Shown: positions 16,801 to 25,682, counted from the stretch's first letter. The stretch is 39,410 bases of DNA from Chlorogloeopsis fritschii PCC 6912 (GCF_000317285.1 NZ_AJLN01000079.1:1-39410); one strand, 5' to 3'. The notes: generated by a model from the letters alone, not told the origin. Numbers and translations are program-made.

Positions 16801-17391
16801 ATGCACAATTTTGAGCAAAATGCAAGTTCCCTAGACAGGCTGCTGATGGTGTTCGGCACTGTGGTGGGAGGAGCTATATCGTTGATAGTGATTAGAAGTG
16901 TACCTCTCGTTCAGGCTGCGACGATCTGTAGTTTTGTCACAGCTTGTCTTGTCATTGCCTGTACTCAACTAACTAAACCGGCAATCTGGTGGACTGCGCT
17001 AGGAGCGATCGCTGGGATCACGATTGGCACCAGTGCAGTTCTATCAAAATCCTTGGCAGATGCCCAAACAACTCTTGATTTTCGAGTTCGCTTGCTCATA
17101 GTGGGGATGCATAGTCTAGCAGGCTTAATTGCTGGAATGATCTTGGGTCGAAAAATACATAATCCTCATGTTCCTCCCCTCAGAACTTTTCTCTCCAGAC
17201 TAAGCGCACTGACCGTCGGAATTTTTGCGGTTAATGTCACAGGCGAATACATTGTCGCTGGACTTGAAGAAGCACGGTCATTTTCCAGTCGCCTCAGCAC
17301 TTCATCCACAATTTTGATTACAGCTATTGTAGTGCCAGGAGTGATTGGGTATTTGTTAACTGAGCGCAGAACAGGCATGAACCGACGTTAA
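16801..17391 (+). CDS. Small multi-pass membrane protein of unknown function
   Basis: A 196-residue hydrophobic protein with about six predicted spans (roughly residues 13-33, 36-55, 60-80, 96-118, 135-155, 168-188) and a basic C-terminal tail ending ERRTGMNRR. I do not recognise the family and see no catalytic motif. It is 125 bases downstream of the second sulfatase on the same strand, so it could be the last gene of the island, perhaps a channel or transporter, but this rests on position only. No strong ribosome site precedes the ATG. Confidence 0.6.
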   Translation: MHNFEQNASSLDRLLMVFGTVVGGAISLIVIRSVPLVQAATICSFVTACLVIACTQLTKPAIWWTALGAIAGITIGTSAVLSKSLADAQTTLDFRVRLLIVGMHSLAGLIAGMILGRKIHNPHVPPLRTFLSRLSALTVGIFAVNVTGEYIVAGLEEARSFSSRLSTSSTILITAIVVPGVIGYLLTERRTGMNRR

Positions 17392-17604
17392 ATCATAATT
17401 GTTCGCAATCATTCTCTAAGAAGTTGTTTTAAGAGCAATATCCGAGAATAAAATTTTAAGCTGCCTTTGGAGAAAGCAAGATTACTTTTAGAAAGCAATA
17501 AAGGTTTGACATTGAACTGTGCTAGAAATAGGAATGAACCGGAATAGTTGCTTGAGCAGCCGATAGTGGCGTGGTCATTTCAAAAATAGTGCATTGATAA
17601 GGAA

Positions 17605-17629
17605 ACCCAACATTTACAAAACGTTGGGT
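17605..17629. terminator. Candidate bidirectional terminator between convergent genes
   Basis: ACCCAAC (17605-17611) and GTTGGGT (17623-17629) form a 7-bp stem with an 11-base loop, preceded by GGAA and followed by CTCGTGTTTT. It lies in the 292-base gap between the end of the membrane-protein gene at 17391 and the end of the minus-strand gene at 17684. The T-run is poor, so the call is tentative. Nothing else recognisable lies in this gap. Confidence 0.4.
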
Positions 17630-17683
17630 CTCGTGTTTTCGACTTAAGTTACAAAATTTATCGCTAGTGATTGAGGATTGGGT

Positions 17684-19159
17684 TCAATTTGTAGAACAGG
17701 AGCAATTAACACTTTTTCTTGTTGGAGTATAATACTCCGTTTTTTTGGACACGCTAATAATGCTGTTACCAGCTATGAAAAATCTACCTTTTTGCTCATC
17801 TTTGGAAAACTGCAAATGGGGGTATTCGGTAGCTAATTCCTCAGCAGTCATAGCTTTTGAATCCATCTCATTTGGTAAAACTCCGGTAGAACCGATATAG
17901 AAAACCAAAGGGCAAACTCGATCACGGTAGATTTTCTCGGCAAATTCTTTGAGTTTGACATTTGCTACAAACATTGCTACCACTAACTCCTCTTTACTAA
18001 CACTCTTACCATGGCGGCGTTCTTGCAATATCTGCGCCAAGCGATCGCCACCAACTTTGGCAAGAATATTGGCAACAATACCGTTATTCTCAAGTCCTAG
18101 AAAATCATCAAAAATTGGTTTCATGAATTCATCTACTTTAGTGATTTTCGTCCGAGATGAAAACAGCCTGTGCCTAAAAGCAATTTTTTCATTCAAAGCC
18201 AAACTCAAGCTAGGTTTTTGGTAAACTTCTCCACTTGTCGAATTGTAAACCCGATACATTCTGTCAATAAATTTGTTCGCAGAATGCAGCTTACTTAGAT
18301 TAAGAATCTCTTTGCTACCGATATCGATTTTATAGCTGTACCGTGAATTTATAATATCGTTAGCTAGTGCCTCTTTGAGGTCAGTGTACTCGTTAGTTGT
18401 TAGAAAGTTAATGTAAAGATTTTTAGAAAGCTCATGCTTTCTCAACTCTTGCAATTGCTCTGGTATAAAAATATCTGACTCATCTTTTAAGCAAGCAGAA
18501 ATGATACTAGAAAGTACTTTAATCTCTGCAAGTTGCTCAAATAAACCACCAATATTACTCAAATTTTGATTGGGGGTGACGAGTGGAAGATTATCTAACC
18601 AAATAGTGTATTCACGTTGAAAATCAAATTTTTCGCCATTTAATACACCTTTCGTTTTAAGCAAATCAAATGTTTTTTTACTACTAATTTTGACTTGTAG
18701 TGACTTGATATTCACTTTACCATCACTAACAATCATGTAATTCTTAAAGCTATTCAGGTCATTTACAAGTAAACCTGCAACCTCAAGAACTGGTGTTTGG
18801 TCATCTACTTTGACAAGCTTAACTTTACGGCTAATAAGCATATTGATAGTAGCAGTATTGTGGTTCAATTTAAATGAACCCATATCAACATACTCACTAC
18901 AATCTATTTCTTCCGTCCGGAGCCACGGCGTAATAATTTTGCCATTTTCATCTCTATAACCATTAACTCGTTTGACGCTTTTGCGTTGATATTGTTCCTG
19001 TAATTTTTTGAGATTGATAATAATGTTGTTACGATGTTCTTCAAGTATGTTGATGAGTTCTAGTAAAGAAAGATTATCGCTTGTCTGAATGTTTGTTGCT
19101 TGATTATGCATATTTTCGTTTACTCCAATTTGACAATTCAGATTGCTTTCTGACTTCAT
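17684..19159 (-). CDS. Orphan protein of unknown function
   Basis: About 491 residues from the ATG at 19159; a TTG eight codons upstream is also possible but has no ribosome site. I do not recognise a family. Visible features are an N-terminal helical/coiled-coil segment (about residues 30-62: ELINILEEHRNNIIINLKKL), a Lys-rich central part, GDRLAQILQERRHGKSVSKE (about 370-390), and a C-terminus with a Cys-x-Cys pair (NCSCSTN). No transmembrane segment or signal peptide. Composition is AT-rich and Lys/Asn/Ile-rich, unlike the neighbouring sulfatase island. A 9-bp-armed palindrome lies upstream. Length argues it is a real gene. Confidence 0.7.
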   Translation of the reverse strand: MKSESNLNCQIGVNENMHNQATNIQTSDNLSLLELINILEEHRNNIIINLKKLQEQYQRKSVKRVNGYRDENGKIITPWLRTEEIDCSEYVDMGSFKLNHNTATINMLISRKVKLVKVDDQTPVLEVAGLLVNDLNSFKNYMIVSDGKVNIKSLQVKISSKKTFDLLKTKGVLNGEKFDFQREYTIWLDNLPLVTPNQNLSNIGGLFEQLAEIKVLSSIISACLKDESDIFIPEQLQELRKHELSKNLYINFLTTNEYTDLKEALANDIINSRYSYKIDIGSKEILNLSKLHSANKFIDRMYRVYNSTSGEVYQKPSLSLALNEKIAFRHRLFSSRTKITKVDEFMKPIFDDFLGLENNGIVANILAKVGGDRLAQILQERRHGKSVSKEELVVAMFVANVKLKEFAEKIYRDRVCPLVFYIGSTGVLPNEMDSKAMTAEELATEYPHLQFSKDEQKGRFFIAGNSIISVSKKTEYYTPTRKSVNCSCSTN

Positions 19160-19344
19160 GACAGTTTCTATTCTGATTTTCAACTATCTTGAAAACCTAA
19201 AAGATTGATATTAAATACACAAGAATATATCTATTAATAGTTATGCCGAAGTAACTGTTAAAAATGGTGTATGTAACGCATTGATCGTGTAGTGATAGTT
19301 AGATGTAATACCTATTTCCTCTAATATGAAATATATCTTTTTGT

Positions 19345-19368
19345 AAAGACGTGCCATGGCAAGTCTTT
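19345..19368. repeat. Dispersed palindromic repeat (agacgtgccatggc type)
   Basis: AAAGACGTGCCA and TGGCAAGTCTTT form 12-bp arms with one mismatch and no spacer. I recognise this as a decayed copy of a GACGTGCCATGGCACGTC-type repeat scattered through cyanobacterial genomes. It could also act as a weak hairpin after the xanthine-dehydrogenase operon, whose last gene ends about 150 bases away. Confidence 0.5.
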
Positions 19369-19441
19369 CCAGAATTTATATGTATGATGATTAACGTGAA
19401 ATGGTATAAGTTGTGTCTACTGTACAGACTTCCTATACACT

Positions 19442-19465
19442 ATTATAGTATATATGTACTATAAT
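19442..19465. promoter_or_regulatory. Perfect 9-bp inverted repeat, possible operator
   Basis: ATTATAGTA (19442-19450) and TACTATAAT (19457-19465) are exact reverse complements around TATATG. AT-only symmetry can arise by chance in this AT-rich gap, but it sits about 280 bases upstream of the orphan gene and contains TATAAT-like elements on both strands. Operator function is a guess. Confidence 0.3.
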
Positions 19466-19522
19466 CGTCAAATATTAGTATTTGTAGTGGGTTGGCACAG
19501 CGAATCTAGTTAATGACAATCG

Positions 19523-22198
19523 CTATCTATGCAACTGTCTCCATACTCGTTCCGGTGTCATAGGAAGTTGGCGTAATCTAATACCTGTGGCATGAGCAAT
19601 AGCATTAGCGATCGCAGGAGCTGTACAATTAGTAGTTATTTCACCCACACCTTTAGCACCAAAAGGCCCGTAGGGATCAGCTTGTTCTACTAAAAAAACC
19701 TCAATTGGTGGCAGATCGGCAGCTGTAGGAATGCGATAGTTTCGCAAGTTTGGATTAATAATTCTTCCTTGTTGATCAAATAACAATTCTTCCGTTAACG
19801 CATAACCAATTCCCATTGCAATTCCACCTGTTGCTTGTCCGTGACAAATTCTGGGATTGATTGCTTTACCAATATCAATAGCTTGCACGCACCGCAGAAC
19901 TTGAATTTTCCCCGTGTCTATATCAACCTCTACTTCTACACCTTGCACAGCAAAAGTTAAAGTTGCTTCATCCGCTGCATAAGATACTTCAACAGAAAGT
20001 AATTCCTCTTCATTTATTGTATCTTTGCGCCCTTGGTGTCTTGGCAGTTTATTTCTTAACTTTTCCAGTAATTTTTCTGCTGCCAACTTCACAGCTTGCC
20101 CAGAAATATATAAAGTAGCAGAAGCATAAGAACCTGCATCAAAAGGAGTTTCTTTAGTATCCCCAGAAATAATATTTATATCAGTAATGCTTACACCTAA
20201 AACTTCAGCAGCAATTTGCCTTAATGTCGTATCTGAACCAGTACCAACGTCAACCGAACCAGTTCTTAACTCATATTTTCCATCAGGTAAAAGTGATAAT
20301 CTAGCACTGGCAACGTGGATTTTACATAAACCGCTACCTTGCATTGAAACTGCAAATCCTACTCCACGATAGCGAGAACCTTCTACTACTGGTGGTGTTC
20401 CGGGAATATAACCTAATGTCTGTGTAACTTTTTCAATACATTCTCGAACGGCATAACTACCAATTAAATTAAAATGGTCTGTTGATGTCCGTCCGAAATT
20501 AATAAAATCTCCAGGACAAATAATGTTTTTTACTCTAATTTCAATCGGATCAATGTTGAGTTGCTTGGCAATTTCATCTATGTGGCTTTCGATGGCAAAA
20601 GTTCCTTGAGTAGCACCATAGCCACGAAATGCTCCTGCTGGCATTGTATTTGTATAAATGGCAAGTCCTTTAAATCTTTTATTTGAACAACGATATAAAC
20701 CTAGTGGAATATAACCTGATAAAAATACTACTGTCTGACCGTGATTGCCATAAGCTCCTGTATTGGCAATTACTTCTATTTCTTGAGCTACAAATGTACC
20801 ATCTGCTTTGACTCCACTTTTAATTTTAATTGTCATTGCATGACGGCTATTTGTAGCAGTAAACTCCTCATATCTAGTAAACTCCCATTGCACAGGTTTA
20901 CCTGTGTAAAGAGTAGCAAAAGCGCAAAGGTCTTCTGATAAAATTTCTTGCTTATTGCCGAAGCCACCACCTAATTGAGCTTTATAAACCCGAATTTTGT
21001 CTGGCGGCAAATTAAAAATTTGGCAAAGTAAACGCTGGCAATGAAATGGAACTTGGGTACTAGAACGAACAACTAATGTTCCATCTGCTTCTAGCCAACT
21101 AATAGTCACATGAGGTTCGAGGTGAACGTGTTGCACTGCTGGCAGATGATAGGTATTTTCGACAATTAAATCTGCTTGTGCAAAACCTTTTTCAATATCA
21201 CCAGATTCAAGAAGTATTTGTCCTGCTATATTGCGATTTCTATCTGGAATTTGTGACGATTCTAGTTCATCATGAATGATGACATGACCATCATTCATGG
21301 CTGCGATCGCATCTAGAACGTGAGGTAAAATTTCGTAATCGACTTCTATTAATTGACAAGCTTGTTGGGCAATAGTTGGTGATTGGGCAACTACAGCTGC
21401 AACGCGATCGCCTACAAATCGCACTTTGTGATCTAATAAATAGTGGTCGAGGGGATCGGGGACTGGTTCGGCATGACCAGCAGTAGTATAGGCTATTCTG
21501 GGGACATCTTCATGGGTAAAAACGGCAATTACACCGGGTAGTGCTTTTGCTTTTTTGGTATTAATTTTGCGAATGCGGGCGTGAGGATGAGGCGATCGCA
21601 ACACTTTAAGATGTAGTAAACCAGGCGGTACAAAATCCGCGGTGTAGGATGCTTTGCCTGTGACAATTGCCGTACCGTCTTGCTTGGGAATATTTTGTCC
21701 GACAATTCCTTGTTGATTGTCTTGGTTGAACTGATCTGGCTCTGTCACCTCTAAAGAGCCAGAAGAAAGTAAGATACTTTCAATAATGGCTTGATATCCA
21801 GTACAACGGCAGAGATTGCCTTTTAAAGCTAGACGCAGTTCCTGTTCTGATGAATAAGATAACTTTGCCGCACTCATAATCATACCTGGAGTGCAAAAAC
21901 CGCATTGAAATCCTTGGGCTTTTAGAAATGCTTGTTGTATCGGCGCGAGTTCACCATCTGCTGATAATCCTTCTATTGTCGTCACCGCTTGATTGGCAAT
22001 TCGCATTGCAGGGTAAATGCAGCTATGAACTGGCACATCATTCACCCAAACTGTACATCCACCACAATCCCCAGAATCACAAACACGATGAACACCAAAC
22101 CAACCGAGTTGTCTGAGTAAAGTTAAAAGGCTACTTCCCGGATTACAAGTTGCTGTAAAAGTTTGGTGATTAACCCGAAAATTTAATGATTCTTCCAT
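19523..22198 (-). CDS. Xanthine dehydrogenase-type molybdoenzyme, fused [2Fe-2S] and molybdopterin subunits
   Basis: An 891-residue fusion. The N-terminal plant-ferredoxin-like domain has C40-x4-C45-x2-C48 and C60; the second cluster domain has C99-G-F-C102 and C130-R-C132. A linker with GTAIVTGKASYTADF (about 183-197) begins the xanthine-dehydrogenase large-subunit domains. These include QAQLGGGFGNKQE-like cofactor contacts (read here as KAQLGGGFGNKQE), AGAFRGYGATQ, and near the end the catalytic glutamate motif GAKGVGE. It oxidises a purine (xanthine or hypoxanthine) or an aldehyde by hydroxylation; neighbouring purine-catabolism genes favour xanthine. It is the second gene of an operon, 8 bases after the FAD subunit. 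The substrate is not proven by sequence. Confidence 0.9.
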   Translation of the reverse strand: MEESLNFRVNHQTFTATCNPGSSLLTLLRQLGWFGVHRVCDSGDCGGCTVWVNDVPVHSCIYPAMRIANQAVTTIEGLSADGELAPIQQAFLKAQGFQCGFCTPGMIMSAAKLSYSSEQELRLALKGNLCRCTGYQAIIESILLSSGSLEVTEPDQFNQDNQQGIVGQNIPKQDGTAIVTGKASYTADFVPPGLLHLKVLRSPHPHARIRKINTKKAKALPGVIAVFTHEDVPRIAYTTAGHAEPVPDPLDHYLLDHKVRFVGDRVAAVVAQSPTIAQQACQLIEVDYEILPHVLDAIAAMNDGHVIIHDELESSQIPDRNRNIAGQILLESGDIEKGFAQADLIVENTYHLPAVQHVHLEPHVTISWLEADGTLVVRSSTQVPFHCQRLLCQIFNLPPDKIRVYKAQLGGGFGNKQEILSEDLCAFATLYTGKPVQWEFTRYEEFTATNSRHAMTIKIKSGVKADGTFVAQEIEVIANTGAYGNHGQTVVFLSGYIPLGLYRCSNKRFKGLAIYTNTMPAGAFRGYGATQGTFAIESHIDEIAKQLNIDPIEIRVKNIICPGDFINFGRTSTDHFNLIGSYAVRECIEKVTQTLGYIPGTPPVVEGSRYRGVGFAVSMQGSGLCKIHVASARLSLLPDGKYELRTGSVDVGTGSDTTLRQIAAEVLGVSITDINIISGDTKETPFDAGSYASATLYISGQAVKLAAEKLLEKLRNKLPRHQGRKDTINEEELLSVEVSYAADEATLTFAVQGVEVEVDIDTGKIQVLRCVQAIDIGKAINPRICHGQATGGIAMGIGYALTEELLFDQQGRIINPNLRNYRIPTAADLPPIEVFLVEQADPYGPFGAKGVGEITTNCTAPAIANAIAHATGIRLRQLPMTPERVWRQLHR

Positions 22199-22206
22199 AT
22201 CGGATT

Positions 22207-23043
22207 TTAAATTTTTAATTGTTTCAGCGATCGCTTAATCAAAACTTGTGTAACCTCACGGCGATAAATAGCACTTGCCTTGGCATCGTCGATAAAATTT
22301 ACTTCTTGTAGAAACGCAAAATTTTGTATTTGGCGATCGTCATGCAAATCTAGCAGAATTGGTGCAGTCACACTCGCAGCGATCGCACACCGTAATTGTA
22401 AATTATCCGGATTGCAAGCACTCACTACAATTGCTAATGCTGGATCGCTTGCTGCAATACCAATACGCTGATAATTCACTTGCCATTTTAGATTCTCAAC
22501 AGGAATCAAAACTCGTCTCAGTACTTCCTGTGGTTGTAAAATCGTCTGGCGATAACCAACTTGGAACTCCTTTGCTGCTACTCGGCGTGTTTCTCCTTTT
22601 AAATTCCAAATTTCATAAGTTGCATCCAATGCCACCATTAAAGGTGCAAAAGTTCCCACTGATAGTGCCAGACAAATATTACCTCCCACCGTTGCCATAT
22701 TAATTACTTTCATAGAGGCTGAAAGTGCGGAAACAGCACTTTTTAATCCCTCCACTGCTCGCCACTCCGGCGGCCACGAATACTGCAATAATTTACTTAA
22801 CGGACAAGTGGCACCAATAGACAATACCGTCTTCACCTGTTTAAAGGAATTAGAATCAGAAAATGGTACTACTTCAATTTCTGACCATCCTAAAGGCTGC
22901 ATATCTACCAACACTTTGAGACTTGGTTGCAGTTCAGAAAATAACCACGTTCCGCCAGCCAACCAAGCCCAGCCTTCATCCCAGTTGGTGATACTTTGAA
23001 TATTATGAACACTTAAATGATTTTCGATGTTTGGCAAATCCAT
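22207..23043 (-). CDS. FAD-binding subunit of the xanthine dehydrogenase-type enzyme
   Basis: A 278-residue protein of the molybdopterin-dehydrogenase FAD-binding family (CoxM/XdhB-like), normal length. FAD-contact motifs are WLAGGTWLFSELQ (about residues 28-40; usual form AGGTDL) and TVGGNICLALSVGTFAPLMV (about 117-136), followed by the C-terminal domain found in this family. It passes electrons from the iron-sulfur clusters to NAD+ or another acceptor. It is the first gene of the two-gene operon. I found no canonical NtcA site (GTA-N8-TAC) in the 275 bases upstream, so nitrogen control is not supported by that motif. Confidence 0.85.
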   Translation of the reverse strand: MDLPNIENHLSVHNIQSITNWDEGWAWLAGGTWLFSELQPSLKVLVDMQPLGWSEIEVVPFSDSNSFKQVKTVLSIGATCPLSKLLQYSWPPEWRAVEGLKSAVSALSASMKVINMATVGGNICLALSVGTFAPLMVALDATYEIWNLKGETRRVAAKEFQVGYRQTILQPQEVLRRVLIPVENLKWQVNYQRIGIAASDPALAIVVSACNPDNLQLRCAIAASVTAPILLDLHDDRQIQNFAFLQEVNFIDDAKASAIYRREVTQVLIKRSLKQLKI

Positions 23044-23463
23044 CGATTTACCTAAAAAATAAAACTATACATACAAAATAAATCAGATTGCAACCTCTGC
23101 TCATCAGATGATCCAAAGGTTTTTGCTCTCAAAACTCTTTGTAACAGATCTTGGTTGTTTTCCGAATTAATTTATACTAACTTCAAAGTTAAGAAAAGAT
23201 TATTCCAAGTCTTGACCAGGTTAGCCAGAAACTTCACAATGAGGATGATCTTAAGATTGCCAAACCAGTATGAGGGGAAATGCAAGGGTACAAAGCTATG
23301 AAATGAACCACCAAGAGCAAGGTTGGGGCATGATAACAGGATATTTTCAGATTCTAGTCAACTTTCGTTGGCTAAATCTTTAAACTATCTTCACAAAAAA
23401 TTTTCGATTTATACAGAATCTTTTTACTTCAATAAATCTGTGGAACATAACCAAACTTTCAGC
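23044..23463. other. Divergent promoter region between the xanthine-dehydrogenase operon and a ribbon-helix-helix gene
   Basis: About 420 bases of mixed composition. A frame opening at a TTG at 23323 would extend the small DNA-binding protein by 47 residues, but that part has no family resemblance and no ribosome site, so I leave it as leader. No clear operator palindrome and no GTA-N8-TAC motif were found by eye. Confidence 0.4.
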
Positions 23464-23616
23464 ATGAGCAAAAAGTGGGCGATCAAACGAATCACTATAA
23501 ACCTAGCATTAGACGAAGCCAAGAAGCTTGAAAAGTATTGTGGACAGACAGGTAGGCCAGCAACGGATGTGATTCGGGAACTTATTCGAGGGTTGCCCGT
23601 GACGAGAGTAGATTAA
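23464..23616 (+). CDS. Ribbon-helix-helix (CopG/Arc-like) DNA-binding protein
   Basis: A 50-residue protein. RITINLALDEAKKLEKYCGQ then TGRPATDVIRELIRGLP has the beta-strand/helix/helix pattern of CopG-like regulators: an alternating strand at residues 8-14, a helix at 17-27, a Gly turn, and a helix from 32. It is closely similar to the protein encoded at 23852-24034 (LEKYC-QTG-ATDVI-ELI). Such proteins dimerise and bind operators, often as antitoxins or self-regulators. No toxin gene is adjacent. The ATG at 23464 fits the domain boundary; no strong ribosome site is visible. A perfect hairpin follows the stop. Confidence 0.65.
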   Translation: MSKKWAIKRITINLALDEAKKLEKYCGQTGRPATDVIRELIRGLPVTRVD

Positions 23617-23644
23617 CACTAAATTACTTTGAATATTTTTCAAT

Positions 23645-23674
23645 AGTCCTTAGTAAAAATTTTTACTAAGGACT
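23645..23674. terminator. Perfect 15-bp hairpin, probable terminator
   Basis: AGTCCTTAGTAAAAA (23645-23659) is followed immediately by its exact reverse complement TTTTTACTAAGGACT (23660-23674), then TTAATGTTTTTT. The stem core CCTTAGT/ACTAAGG is 29 bases after the stop of the small DNA-binding protein gene. Because the next gene is convergent, it may serve both directions. Alternatively it could be an operator for the ribbon-helix-helix proteins. Confidence 0.7.
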
Positions 23675-23851
23675 TTAATGTTTTTTGTCAGATACTTGAG
23701 AGAAATCACAGGTTTGTTGGTTCGCAGTTATTTGATGATTTCGATATTTATCTGTCGTCTTATCACCTATGTGTCAATCACTTGGCTTGATACCTGGTGT
23801 ACTTGGGTTAAAACTCTTCTAGAGCTAACTTTTTAGGTTAAGTATAAAAAG

Positions 23852-24034
23852 TTAAGTTTCGGGTAAGCTTTGAATGAGTTCTTGAATCACATCCGTTGCA
23901 GCTTTTCCTGTTTGTTTGCAATACTTCTCCAGCTGATTAGCTTCATCTTGCGTTAGTTCTAAGGATATTTGCTTGACTGTCAATTTATAGGGAGTTGCAG
24001 CACTGGGAGACTTATGAGCAGCGGTCTTATTCAT
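23852..24034 (-). CDS. Ribbon-helix-helix DNA-binding protein, paralogue of the 23464 gene
   Basis: About 60 residues from the ATG at 24034; a TTG at 24082 would add 16 residues without family support. QISLELTQDEANQLEKYCKQ then TGKAATDVIQELIQSLPET matches the plus-strand paralogue over the whole ribbon-helix-helix domain. The N-terminal 17 residues (NKTAAHKSPSAATPYKL) form a basic arm that the shorter paralogue lacks. Two related DNA-binding proteins facing each other about 235 bases apart suggest an inverted duplication. Function is likely autoregulatory or antitoxin-like, but no partner is seen. Confidence 0.65.
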   Translation of the reverse strand: MNKTAAHKSPSAATPYKLTVKQISLELTQDEANQLEKYCKQTGKAATDVIQELIQSLPET

Positions 24035-24818
24035 TGCTTCATATATTTTGTACCAAGTTTGCTCATCTTGCCAACTTATCAAAAGTTTTACCAGTGAAAA
24101 TCGAGAATTTGAGATTTAACTTAAGCTTGTTGACCTATTCTCTTACGGGATATATAGAGAAATCACTTATCTGCAATTAGCTATTCCATTTCGTCTCAAA
24201 TCAATAATGGGCTGAATTTGTACACCCATTCATTTAAGTTGCTATCTACGCCTTGTCTGTACACTAAGGGCATTTAAAATTGTTGAAAATAAGTTGAGTT
24301 TATGTAATAGATGATGCTACCACTCATTGTCTTATCAATCTACAAATAGATAATGTTAGTTTATTAACTGCTTAAATGAACTTTATGCAGATTGCTCTAA
24401 AGTTCATCCTTAACTTTTTGATTTTCCCTTGCCCAAGCTTCAGAAATATAGATTGTTGATGAATTTTGAACTGGCATTTTATCCAGTAATTATACTGAAA
24501 AATCAAATATATTAACTAAAATGTTTGAGTAATTGCTCTGTTGACTTTTTATCAGTACTAGTGCTTAGTATCTTTTTACGAATCATAAACTTATCTGAAT
24601 TTGATCACCTTCTCACCTCTGTAGACACAGTTCAGATCAAATATATGATATATATTTTGGTATAAATCGCTGTACCTTCAAGCGAGACAAGCATTGTAAG
24701 TTTTTTAGTAAATTTGCGTAGAAAATTCAAATTTCGTATTATGATGTTAATACCATAAAGTTATGGTGCTATCATCCATCTACAGTATGATTTTGAGCGT
24801 TAGTGAAAATTTTGTGTT
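24035..24818. other. Long AT-rich spacer (about 780 bases)
   Basis: No credible coding frame or RNA gene was found. Near its end a small perfect palindrome, ACCATAA-AG-TTATGGT (24752-24767), lies about 50 bases before the heme-oxygenase-like gene and may be an operator. The rest is AT-rich without clear repeats. Confidence 0.4.
24752..24767. promoter_or_regulatory. Small palindrome upstream of the heme-oxygenase-like gene
   Basis: ACCATAA (24752-24758) and TTATGGT (24761-24767) are exact inverted repeats with an AG spacer. Position close to the putative start is suitable for an operator or for a promoter-overlapping element. No regulator can be named. Confidence 0.3.
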
Positions 24819-25682
24819 GTGCGTCTGCCTTTGCCTGTTATGAATGCTGAATGCCTTGATATTGAATGGGCGCGCGTTGCGCCTGATACAGTAGTAGTGG
24901 CAACATCTGAACGGGTATGGGTTTACCGACCCAGTTCTACAGATATCAGTAATTTCTTCACTCAACCGATGAGTGGTGCAGGCAGTGTAGCCACAACCCA
25001 AAAGCTCCTCGACACCTCCATCGTGCTTGCCAAACGTGCAGTCTCGTCCTCTAGTCGTCCCCCTGCTTTAAGTCCTACACTTTGGGTTTGGAATTTGGCG
25101 GGTCAGTACCATCTCACCCATTGCGGGCCCCAACTATTTGAGGAAGCGCGAGAGCGCTTTGCTGCTGCTGGACGCAAAAGTTTGACCCAGTGGGCAGCAC
25201 ACAAAGCCATTGAAGAAAACGGTCATGATCGCCTAGCTCTACTTGATATTCAGTCGTTAGGATATGATGCTGAGGCTGTGGTAGAAGCTCTGGCTCCCCC
25301 ATCGGCAAAAGCTTTAGTAGATTACTTTACCCGTAGCGTGCAAACGACAGATCCAATTGGTTGTGTAGGCTATGCCTATACAATGGAACGCCTCGCGCTT
25401 GCTGTTGGTGAAAAGCACATTCAAGCGGTGGAAGCGATACTGCCCCCTGGTACTCGCGCTACCCGTTGTCTGCGCGTACACAGTAGTGTTGGCAGCAGCG
25501 AAGTGGAACACGTGCAGGAGACCATTGAACTAGTGGCAGGACTATCTCCACAAGAGCGCACTAATGTCGCCATTGCCTGTTACGAAACTGCACTATTGGA
25601 CTTCAGCTCATCCCAGAAGGACTATCCATCTGAAGAAGAGCTTAAGCAGATATTGAGGCCATTGGCTTTGAAGGGATACTAG
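24819..25682 (+). CDS. Heme-oxygenase-like (HDO) iron-containing redox enzyme family protein
   Basis: Up to 287 residues from a GTG at 24819, or 280 from the ATG at 24840; neither has a clear ribosome site. From about residue 95 it resembles the Haem_oxygenas_2/TenA-PqqC-like helical fold: YHLTHCGPQLFEEARERF, KAIEENGHDRLALLDIQSLG, SAKALVDYFTRSV, GYAYTMERLALAVGEKH, TRCLRVHSSVGSSEVEHVQE and a closing CYETALLDF. Conserved Glu/His positions (EENGHD, YTMERLA, VHSSVG, EVEHVQE) suit a non-heme diiron site. The first 90 residues are unassigned. HDO enzymes oxidise or cleave small molecules and sometimes modified peptides. A small Cys-containing peptide gene lies 115 bases downstream with a good ribosome site, so a two-gene operon is plausible. 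Confidence 0.7.
   Translation: MRLPLPVMNAECLDIEWARVAPDTVVVATSERVWVYRPSSTDISNFFTQPMSGAGSVATTQKLLDTSIVLAKRAVSSSSRPPALSPTLWVWNLAGQYHLTHCGPQLFEEARERFAAAGRKSLTQWAAHKAIEENGHDRLALLDIQSLGYDAEAVVEALAPPSAKALVDYFTRSVQTTDPIGCVGYAYTMERLALAVGEKHIQAVEAILPPGTRATRCLRVHSSVGSSEVEHVQETIELVAGLSPQERTNVAIACYETALLDFSSSQKDYPSEEELKQILRPLALKGY

Larger units (their letters stand above)
19160..19522. other. Intergenic region with two palindromes
   Basis: This AT-rich gap holds the promoter of the minus-strand orphan gene and the end of the xanthine-dehydrogenase operon. It contains a degenerate dispersed repeat at 19345-19368 and a perfect 9-bp-armed palindrome at 19442-19465. No coding frame is credible here. Confidence 0.5.

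Noticed and set aside
22808-22999. Several plus-strand frames of 60-115 codons opposite the xanthine-dehydrogenase genes
   Set aside because: They are antisense shadows of a well-supported operon and lack start signals.
23323-23463. A 47-residue N-terminal extension of the ribbon-helix-helix protein
   Set aside because: Starts at TTG without ribosome site, and the paralogue has nothing similar; the domain begins at the ATG at 23464.
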